Shown here: piece by piece, positions 44,447-50,422 of the stretch | Numbering within the stretch: position 1 is the first letter of the stretch | How the letters are laid out: each line of letters begins with the position of its first letter | Assembly: GCA_021299695.1 (NCBI GenBank) | Contig: JAJTEK010000037.1 | Coordinates: 1 to 50,422, forward strand | Length of the DNA: 50,422 nucleotides | Direction of reading: 5' to 3' | Source of the DNA: Pirellula sp. | GTDB taxonomy: Bacteria; Planctomycetota; Planctomycetia; Pirellulales; Pirellulaceae | The notes under the pieces: model-generated | Database searches by the model: none | What the model was told of the DNA's origin: nothing | Seen by the model: only the letters and a program-made list of their open reading frames with translations | Made by a program: the position numbers and the translations under genes

Positions 44447-46284
44447 ACGGAAAAGAACAAAAAACTACGAGCGACGTCCCCATCGAACGGATCCGGAACT
44501 TCTGCATCATCGCTCATATCGACCACGGAAAGAGCACCCTGGCCGACCGCTTGCTCGAAAGAACCGGAACGGTCGAAATCCGCAAGATGAAGGAGCAACT
44601 GCTCGATGCGATGGATCTTGAACGCGAACGCGGAATCACCATCAAAGCCAAAGCCGTATCGCTCAGGTACATCTACAAAGGCCTTCTTTACGAGCTAAAC
44701 CTCATCGACACCCCCGGCCACGTCGACTTCCAATACGAAGTCTCCCGATCGTTGTCCTGCTGCGAAGGGGCCTTGCTCCTGGTCGATGCCTTCCAAGGCG
44801 TCGAAGCCCAAACCGTCGCCAACGCCTATTCGGCCATGGACCACGAACTGAAAATCATCCCGGTCATCAACAAAATCGACCTAAACCACGCCCGAGTCGA
44901 TGAAGTCACCACCGAAATGAACCATATCCTCGGGATCGACCCGACGGAAATCATCAAATGCTCCGGAAAAGCTGGCATCGGAATCGATGAACTCCTTGCG
45001 GCCATCGTCGAACGCGTCCCTCCCCCCTCTGGAACACCCTCAGGACACCTTCAAGCCATGGTGTTCGATTCCCACTACGACGACTACCGCGGAGCGATCA
45101 CCTACGTGCGACTCATGTCGGGCGAAGTCAAACGAGGCGACAAAGTCCGGTTCTACCGAGCCGGGGTCAACCACGAAGTCCTCGAACTCGGCCAGTTTGT
45201 CCCCGAACGAAAAGCGGTCGATAAACTCACCGCCGGCGAAGTCGGCTACTTGATCTGCAACATCAAGTCCCTCAAGGAAGTCCGGATCGGCGATACCGTT
45301 GTCCATGCCAACAACGACAAAGTCGAACCGCTCGAAGGTTACCAACCCCCCAAACGCATGGTCTACTGCGGACTCTATCCGAGCGATGGACAAGACTTCT
45401 CCGAACTTCGAGATGCCTTGGAAAAACTCTCGATCAACGACCCCTCGTTCGAATTTGCTCCCGAGACGAGCGAAGCCCTCGGATTCGGCTTTCGCTGCGG
45501 TTTCCTCGGCCTCCTGCACATGGAAATCATCCAGCAACGCCTCGAGAACGAATGCGATATCGACCTGGTCCAAACCGCGCCGAATGTCACTTACGAAATC
45601 ATCAAACGCGGCGGGGAACGACTCGAAATCCACCGCCCACAAGAAGTCCCCGATTCGGGTGACATCGAAGAATTCCGCCAACCGATCGTTCGCGTGAACT
45701 TCGTTCTGCCGACCGAATACATCGGGGTGACCATGAAACTCTGCCAAGACCGACGCGGGATCCTACGAGGCAACGAATACCTCTCGGGTACCCGCGCCAT
45801 GGTCAGCTACGACCTGCCACTTGCTGAAGTCATCTACGACCTTCACGACAAATTGAAAAGTGCTACACGTGGCTATGGCACCATGGACTACGAGATCATC
45901 GGTTACGAAGAAGCCGATTTGGTGCGCATGGATATCCTCGTCAACGGCAAGCGCGTCGATGCACTAAGCATCATCTGCGACCGCCGAGACTCGGATCGAC
46001 GCGGTCGCGCTGTAGTCAAAAAACTCAAGGAAGAAATCGACCGACACATGTTCGAAGTAGCCGTCCAAGCTGCCATCGGATCGCGTGTCATCGCACGGGA
46101 AACCGTCCCGGCCCTTCGCAAAAACGTCACCGCCAAATGCTACGGTGGCGATATCACCCGCAAAAGGAAATTGTGGGCTAAACAGAAAGAAGGCAAGAAG
46201 CGGATGAAATCGATCGGCTCGGTCGATATCCCCCAAAAAGCCTTCATGGCAGTCTTGGATACAGGATCCTCTGACAGCAAGTAA
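44443..46284 (+). CDS. lepA: Elongation factor 4 (LepA)
   Basis: LepA is a translational GTPase acting on the ribosome. The 613-residue protein has G1 AHIDHGKS (about 24-31), ERERGITIKA (G2 region), DTPGHVDF (G3) and NKID (G4). The family's C-terminal domain follows, with FRCGFLGLLHMEI, SATRGYGTMDYE and AKCYGGDITRKRKLWAKQKEGKKRMK. Length and all signatures are normal. It is translationally linked to the ROK kinase gene by an ATGA overlap. Confidence 0.98.
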   Translation: MNGKEQKTTSDVPIERIRNFCIIAHIDHGKSTLADRLLERTGTVEIRKMKEQLLDAMDLERERGITIKAKAVSLRYIYKGLLYELNLIDTPGHVDFQYEVSRSLSCCEGALLLVDAFQGVEAQTVANAYSAMDHELKIIPVINKIDLNHARVDEVTTEMNHILGIDPTEIIKCSGKAGIGIDELLAAIVERVPPPSGTPSGHLQAMVFDSHYDDYRGAITYVRLMSGEVKRGDKVRFYRAGVNHEVLELGQFVPERKAVDKLTAGEVGYLICNIKSLKEVRIGDTVVHANNDKVEPLEGYQPPKRMVYCGLYPSDGQDFSELRDALEKLSINDPSFEFAPETSEALGFGFRCGFLGLLHMEIIQQRLENECDIDLVQTAPNVTYEIIKRGGERLEIHRPQEVPDSGDIEEFRQPIVRVNFVLPTEYIGVTMKLCQDRRGILRGNEYLSGTRAMVSYDLPLAEVIYDLHDKLKSATRGYGTMDYEIIGYEEADLVRMDILVNGKRVDALSIICDRRDSDRRGRAVVKKLKEEIDRHMFEVAVQAAIGSRVIARETVPALRKNVTAKCYGGDITRKRKLWAKQKEGKKRMKSIGSVDIPQKAFMAVLDTGSSDSK

Positions 46285-46311
46285 CACCATGAAAAACAAG
46301 GATGTCTTTCA

Positions 46312-47250
46312 ATGTTGCAACGAAGCAAACAACTCGACCACCCGGTCGAAACCCAACCCCTTACCGTCTACTGGCCCTACGCACTGTCCCTTTTGACAGT
46401 CCACCTCCTAGGAGTCCTGGCGTTTTTCCCAAGCCTCTTCTCCTGGAGCGGCTTGGTCGTCGGAATCATGGCCCATATTCTATTCGACGGCTTAGGTGTC
46501 TCCATCGGCTATCATCGACTCCTGACCCACCGCGGATTCGAATGCCCCAAACGTCTCGAGCACTTCATCGCCCTGTGCGGTATCTGCACCCTCCAAGACT
46601 CACCCGCGCGCTGGGTCGCCATCCATCGCATGCACCACCAACACAGCGATCATCAACCCGACCCCCATTCCCCATGGGTCGATTTCCTCTGGGGACATGT
46701 CGGCTGGTTGCTCTTCGTCGACCGACGCCACGACGGAGTCGTTCACTTCGAACGCTACGTCCGCGACCTATTGCGAGACCCGTTCTACTTCAAACTCGAG
46801 CGGAACCTCATGTGGTTCTGGGTCTATGTCACCCACGCAGCGATCATCGTCGGACTCGGGTTTCTCTTCGGACTGGCCACCACGGGCAGCAACGCCCAAG
46901 CTCTCTGGTTAGCCGCTTCTTGGTTCACCTGGGGAGTGATCGCCCGGACCATCTTCACCCTGCATGTCACCTGGGCCGTCAATTCGGTCTGCCACAAATG
47001 GGGGTATCGCAACTACGAAACCCGAGACAACAGCACCAACTCCTGGTGGGTCGCCTACCTGACGTTCGGCGAAGGTTGGCACAACAACCACCATGCCGAC
47101 CAGCGTAGCGCTCAACACGGCCATCGCTGGTTTGAATTCGATCCATCCTGGTGGTTCATCAACATCCTGGCCCGCATGGGCTTGGCCTGGAACCTGATCG
47201 GCCCACGCCAAGCCAACGAGGCCCACCATGATCAACTGCAGCCGAATTAG
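46312..47250 (+). CDS. Acyl-CoA/fatty acid desaturase
   Basis: This 312-residue integral membrane protein belongs to the delta-9 acyl-CoA desaturase family. The three histidine boxes that hold the di-iron site are present: HRLLTH (68-73), HRMHH (105-109) and EGWHNNHH (about 254-261). Four hydrophobic stretches lie around them. AAGGA stands 9 nt before the ATG. It follows lepA after 27 bp, so it may be on the same transcript. It introduces a double bond into saturated acyl chains and so adjusts membrane fluidity; the electron donor is not encoded nearby. Confidence 0.94.
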   Translation: MLQRSKQLDHPVETQPLTVYWPYALSLLTVHLLGVLAFFPSLFSWSGLVVGIMAHILFDGLGVSIGYHRLLTHRGFECPKRLEHFIALCGICTLQDSPARWVAIHRMHHQHSDHQPDPHSPWVDFLWGHVGWLLFVDRRHDGVVHFERYVRDLLRDPFYFKLERNLMWFWVYVTHAAIIVGLGFLFGLATTGSNAQALWLAASWFTWGVIARTIFTLHVTWAVNSVCHKWGYRNYETRDNSTNSWWVAYLTFGEGWHNNHHADQRSAQHGHRWFEFDPSWWFINILARMGLAWNLIGPRQANEAHHDQLQPN

Positions 47251-47337
47251 CGCAAGCAGAATTATCTCAAACATCATTGGCTCAAGCCTATCTAGCTCGA
47301 GCCCAGTTGGCTTTGCCCCAAATGGCGTTTAATTAAA

Positions 47338-47423
47338 AGCGGAACGGCGCAAGCCGTCCGGTGAAAAAAATTGCGACATCGAGGGCATTCCATCACTCAC
47401 CGGAGTGCTTGCGCACTTCCGCT
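47338..47423. repeat. REP-like palindromes as an inverted pair
   Basis: Two 27-nt elements face each other 32 nt apart: 47338-47364 (+) and 47397-47423 (-). They differ in only four bases, and the differences are paired: stem ACGGC/GCCGT in one, AGTGC/GCACT in the other, both with the GCAA tetraloop. The same element is at 4266-4292. The pair lies between two convergent genes, a common place for REP/BIME-like elements. Confidence 0.82.
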
Positions 47424-47479
47424 GACACTAATCCAACGCCATTCGGATTTGCCTCCGAAGGCCAACGGGATTCCAGGGA

Positions 47480-48676
47480 TCAGTTCGATCCTTTTTTCTT
47501 CTCGAGCTTCTCAGCGATAAAATCGCTGAGACCCTCACCGCGAAGCTCTTTGGCCGTCCCCAAAATCAACCCGGTATCCCCGTCAACCAATAACACGAAA
47601 GGAATCCCGCTGACATCGTGCATCTTGCCCAACGAGGTCTCCCAGTACTTGCCCTCGTAGATCTGCGCCCAAGGCAACTCGCGATCCACGAGAAACTCCT
47701 TGATCTTCTCCTCCATCTTCTCTTGGTCAAAACTGACCCCAAGGATTTCGAACCCATTTTCATGGTGGGCATCGTAGGCCTTCTTCATGTTCGGAATCTC
47801 ACGGATGCATGGACCGCACCAGGTCGCCCAGAAATCGAGCATCACCAACTTGCCCTTGTAGTCCTGAGGGAAACGAACCTCAGTACCATCCATGGTCGTG
47901 GCCGTAAACTCCAAGGCTTTTTGTCCAAGTCTCAGATCCGGCGGCAATGGCATCTCGGGCAAATCGGTCTCGGACTTGCTCAACGATAGCTTGCCATCGA
48001 CAGCATTGAGAACATAGGTCTTGCCTGTGAAGTTAAAGGGAGCACCCAGTCGCACCATCTCGTAATTACGGCTTACGCGTCCGTCGCCGTTTCGGTCCAT
48101 CGGAAGCATCGCATTGGGAGCCAACGGGCCTGCGACCAAGGTCTTGAAATCCTTGCCGTCGATCTCCATCTGGTACTCGGTGCCGAAGTCGATGTAATAC
48201 AGCAATGAATCTTTGAGCTGAGCGCGGCTTGGATCCTTGGGATCAAAACGGTACATCCCCAACTCGCCGGATTGATCCTTGCTCAACTCGATTTTCGCCG
48301 CGCCCTTGTAAGTGCTGAACTCGCCCTCCTTGCGCATCGTCCATTCGACCTGTGGGTCATTGGTCAAATCGCCATCTCGATTCGCGTCGATATAAAGAGT
48401 CGCTTTGCCTTCCTCAGGCTCATCGAGAATGAACGCCCAAGTTTTCCCCCCGAGCTCGAACTTGCCAAACTTCGGAGCCGTCAGTCCCTCCGGTGTCTTA
48501 TCGATCCCCTTGGCATCGTCGCTCATCGCAGCGCGAATCGGGCGATACCCACCCATCTTTTGCGACATCCCCGAAGCGATAAAGTTCTCTTTGATTTCCT
48601 GCCCTGAAACCAATTGGCACACCGGAAAAACCAAAACGGACAGCAGAAACGAGTTGGGAATCGTTCGATGACGCAT
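47480..48676 (-). CDS. TlpA-like thioredoxin-fold protein, exported
   Basis: This 398-residue protein has a signal peptide (FLLSVLVFPVCQLVSGQ) and a C-terminal thioredoxin domain of the TlpA/ResA type with the redox motif WATWCGPCIREIP (about 283-287). GKLVMLDFW comes before it and GIPFVLLVDGDTG after it (cis-Pro loop). The N-terminal 250 residues form a separate domain with beta strands and two EF-hand-like loops, DANRDGDLTND and DRNGDGRVSRN. I chose the ATG at 48676, with AGAGGA about 11 nt upstream. It likely reduces disulfides of exported proteins or cytochromes; the calcium-loop link is inference. Confidence 0.88.
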   Translation of the reverse strand: MRHRTIPNSFLLSVLVFPVCQLVSGQEIKENFIASGMSQKMGGYRPIRAAMSDDAKGIDKTPEGLTAPKFGKFELGGKTWAFILDEPEEGKATLYIDANRDGDLTNDPQVEWTMRKEGEFSTYKGAAKIELSKDQSGELGMYRFDPKDPSRAQLKDSLLYYIDFGTEYQMEIDGKDFKTLVAGPLAPNAMLPMDRNGDGRVSRNYEMVRLGAPFNFTGKTYVLNAVDGKLSLSKSETDLPEMPLPPDLRLGQKALEFTATTMDGTEVRFPQDYKGKLVMLDFWATWCGPCIREIPNMKKAYDAHHENGFEILGVSFDQEKMEEKIKEFLVDRELPWAQIYEGKYWETSLGKMHDVSGIPFVLLVDGDTGLILGTAKELRGEGLSDFIAEKLEKKKGSN

Positions 48677-48709
48677 AGCTACGAAATCCTCTGTAATGGG
48701 AAATTCAAC

Positions 48710-48741
48710 AAAAAAACTCCGCGTTTTCATACGCGGAGTTT
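48710..48741 (-). terminator. Intrinsic terminator of the dockerin gene
   Basis: On the minus strand AAACTCCGCG and CGCGGAGTTT form a 10-bp stem (48741-48732 with 48723-48714, 8-nt loop), then a T run to 48710. It lies 50 bp after the stop of the dockerin protein gene and before the TlpA-like gene, so the two are separately transcribed. Confidence 0.88.
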
Positions 48742-48790
48742 GCAGTGTAAACGATCCAAGAGAGAAATCCAACGCGATGCTTCGAGATTC

Positions 48791-49693
48791 CTACCGGGCA
48801 GATCCTCTCAAAAAGTTGCTCGAGAAGTAGCTGACAACCGCAGGCTCAAGCTCGGCGTTCTCCAACATGTTCTTGCGCATCACATGTCCAAGTGGACCGT
48901 TCTGAGAAAACATCGCGACATTCATGCCACCAGTCGAACCCACACCCATGGTCGCATAGATTGGGTAGAGCTCGGCGAACTCCGAAAACTCCTCATTGAA
49001 CATTTCAGTGAACATCGCGTCGAGTTCCTTCGAGAACTCCTCTGAGAACTCCTCTGAGAAATCCTCTGAGAACTCCTCTGAGAACTCCTCTGAGAACCCC
49101 TCTGAGAACCCCTCTAAAGCAAAAAGCTCGAATCGCTCATCGAGGAACAGAGGGTACTCGTCGTTGATCCCACCCCGCTTGACCCACGAAAAATCAAACT
49201 CAGTATCGTACTCCTCGAAGACCACATCGGTCTCATGAGCAGTCGCTTCGAACTCCTCAAAGCTGGTCGCTTCGAAGCCCTCAAAGGCGGTCGCTGCCAA
49301 GCTCGCATCGCCATTGAGCGCATCGATCACCACCAACACATCGATCGGGTTCAACGAACCGTCGTTGTTGGTATCCAAACTTCCAATCGGCTCTTGCTCT
49401 CCTTCGCCACCCCCAACCGGTCGCGACGTACCGACGCGATTCAAAGCGTCGATCACGCGCAAGGCATCGATGGGACTGACCCGACCATCTCCATCGACAT
49501 CGGCATGAAGTCGGCGAGTCTCGCCGATGGCCGGAGAGATCATGGCGAATGCAGAAACGTCGCCTGTATGGATATCGTCGGCAAAGCACACAAAAGGTAA
49601 ACCGGCCGACAAATCGACCGCACAGAGCTTACGCGATTCCAAAGATTCCAGACCGAGTTTCAAGTTGCTGTTTTTCAAGATTGAGTTTTTCAA
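48791..49693 (-). CDS. Secreted protein with LEPR-XLL-like start, dockerin motifs and EEFS repeats
   Basis: This 300-residue protein opens with a planctomycete-type N-terminal tag (LGLESLESRKLCAVDL, about 13-28, similar to LEPR-XLL). It has two dockerin type I-like calcium loops, each followed by a helix: DVDGDGRVSPIDALRVIDAL (65-84) and DTNNDGSLNPIDVLVVIDAL (107-126). Residues 194-222 are a run of the tetrapeptide EEFS with small changes (EGFS, EDFS), very acidic. The end has ARxx-like short sequence. No enzyme domain is visible. Dockerins bind cohesins in other bacteria; in planctomycetes the partner is unknown. A terminator follows 50 bp after the stop. Confidence 0.85.
   Translation of the reverse strand: MKNSILKNSNLKLGLESLESRKLCAVDLSAGLPFVCFADDIHTGDVSAFAMISPAIGETRRLHADVDGDGRVSPIDALRVIDALNRVGTSRPVGGGEGEQEPIGSLDTNNDGSLNPIDVLVVIDALNGDASLAATAFEGFEATSFEEFEATAHETDVVFEEYDTEFDFSWVKRGGINDEYPLFLDERFELFALEGFSEGFSEEFSEEFSEDFSEEFSEEFSKELDAMFTEMFNEEFSEFAELYPIYATMGVGSTGGMNVAMFSQNGPLGHVMRKNMLENAELEPAVVSYFSSNFLRGSAR
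49032..49115 (-). repeat. 12-bp in-frame tandem repeat, seven copies
   Basis: Seven copies of a 12-bp unit (plus strand GAGAACTCCTCT with single-base changes) encode the EEFS tetrapeptides of the dockerin protein on the minus strand. Copy number may vary between strains without changing the frame. Confidence 0.9.
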
Positions 49694-50079
49694 GGTTGGG
49701 TGCCTCTGTTTCGATCAACGAAATATGCCGCTACGATGCTTCGCCTTCCGGGATCCGTCTCCGGCTAGGTTGCGTTTCTGGCTAGGTTGCGTTTCTGGCT
49801 AGGTTGCGTTTCTGGCCAGGTTGCGGTCCTGGATTTTTTCGGATGGACAAGCCGAGCATCCTTCCCTAGTAGTACGGAAAATCATAGAGGAAAGCTTAAG
49901 GAAAAGAGAGCGAAGTTTGGCAATCGTTCCAAGAATCCCCTATTTTTTGCATAATTACCCCCTCGTCTTGACTTACCGTGCCCCGAGAACCATAACTCCG
50001 TTATCTACCATAACTGCACCGCAAGGATGGGCCAGCAAGGAAACACAGCTAGAACCTCTAGGAGCTAAGGCTTTAGGAA
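49694..50079. other. Intergenic region before ruvB-like gene
   Basis: This 386-bp region separates the divergent dockerin gene and the ruvB-like gene. It contains a 17-bp tandem repeat (49763-49830). No ORF with coding look. The ruvB-like start is preceded by TTAGGAA. Confidence 0.45.
49763..49830. repeat. 17-bp tandem repeat, four copies
   Basis: Three exact copies of GGCTAGGTTGCGTTTCT (49763-49813) and a diverged fourth (49814-49830) lie in the region upstream of the dockerin gene. No secondary structure or ORF is evident. Confidence 0.93.
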
Positions 50080-50422
50080 ATGGTGCGCGAGCGAAAAATT
50101 GGGCCAGGCGACCACGCCAAGGAGCCCCCCGAGGAGGCTGCCAAGGGGCCCGCCAAGGACTCTGGAAAGAAGGCTCGTAAAAGCGACCCGAGCGACATTC
50201 CTTTCGAATCGCAACCGGATCCGAGCGACACGGACCCAGCAGACCAGGACCAAGCCGAGCCAATCACAGCCGAGCCAATCACAGCCGAACCAAACAAAGT
50301 CGACCCCAACAAAGTCGACCCGGGCAAAACACTCGGGCTCGGCGCGACCCGGTCCGAAAACGACTCGGTCCTGCGCCCCAAGCGGATCGACGAGATGATC
50401 GGTCAACGTGAGGTCATGGAAG
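50080..50422 (+). CDS. ruvB: Probable Holliday junction helicase RuvB, 3'-truncated
   Basis: This frame is open to the window edge. The first roughly 90 codons are a low-complexity, charged extension (Lys/Pro/Asp/Glu-rich) with short repeats: AEPIT twice, then NKVDP twice. Then LRPKRIDEMIGQREVME begins, which matches the N-terminus of RuvB (RPxxxxEMIGQ), the AAA+ motor of the RuvABC branch-migration complex. Only this beginning is visible, so the assignment rests on one motif. The ATG at 50080 has TTAGGAA just upstream. The extension is unusual for RuvB, which normally has only about 20 residues before this motif. Confidence 0.62.
   Translation, partial: MVRERKIGPGDHAKEPPEEAAKGPAKDSGKKARKSDPSDIPFESQPDPSDTDPADQDQAEPITAEPITAEPNKVDPNKVDPGKTLGLGATRSENDSVLRPKRIDEMIGQREVME

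Noticed and set aside
46302-47108. 268-residue frame overlapping the desaturase in another frame
   Set aside because: Arg/Pro-rich reading typical of a shifted frame; the desaturase has all three histidine boxes.

Overview
The window comes from a planctomycete, most likely of the Pirellula/Rhodopirellula type. Three signs point there: two DUF1559 prepilin-like proteins with the N-terminal [19 protein letters not shown] signature, a PSCyt1/PSD1 (DUF1549/DUF1553) protein next to a DUF1501 protein, and a LEPR-XLL-like secreted dockerin protein. An LpxK gene shows lipid A synthesis. The DNA is mid-to-high GC, and I see no rRNA or tRNA genes.

Layout. 1-8127 (all +) carries envelope or exported proteins: the 3' part of a DUF11-repeat protein, two DUF1559 proteins, a phytase-like esterase, a small membrane protein, a small secreted protein and an AhpD-like protein. 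8128-9223 is an unusual block: a GxxExxY gene between two look-alike inverted-repeat cassettes. lpxK follows, then about 930 bp without a convincing protein gene. That stretch holds a candidate structured RNA on the minus strand, a close match to a sigma-54 promoter and a folded leader before a FlgM-like gene. 11.6-17 kb has a YkgJ protein, an RsmB/RsmF-type rRNA methylase, a cysteine desulfurase, a short-chain dehydrogenase and a double-fasciclin protein. 17.1-23.6 kb has a giant beta-propeller/TPR protein coupled to an AarF/UbiB kinase. 23.6-28 kb (minus) is rsgA, ftsH and cysE. 28.4-32.6 kb has a class I amidotransferase-like protein, a sulfite/nitrite reductase, folD and a small hypothetical gene. 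33-37 kb is gyrB (with a short upstream ORF) and purD. 37.2-43 kb is a typical planctomycete cytochrome group (RoxA-like, DUF1501, PSCyt1/PSD1). 43.4-50.4 kb has a frameshifted ROK kinase, lepA, a fatty acid desaturase, a TlpA-like thioredoxin, a dockerin protein with EEFS repeats and the 5' end of a probable ruvB.

Genes are packed tightly. Several convergent pairs overlap or abut at their stop codons, twice through the same interlocked CTAA, and several co-directional pairs overlap by ATGA. Sulfur assimilation is over-represented (cysE, sulfite reductase-like, cysteine desulfurase), although these genes do not form one operon.

The best candidates for something undescribed are: the GxxExxY gene with its two octamer-repeat cassettes; a family of covarying GCAA-loop hairpins near 4.25 kb and 47.35 kb; the putative structured RNA at about 10.3-10.6 kb; and two enzymes that lack their usual catalytic residue (the SDR and the class I amidotransferase). 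All functions are inferred from sequence motifs alone.
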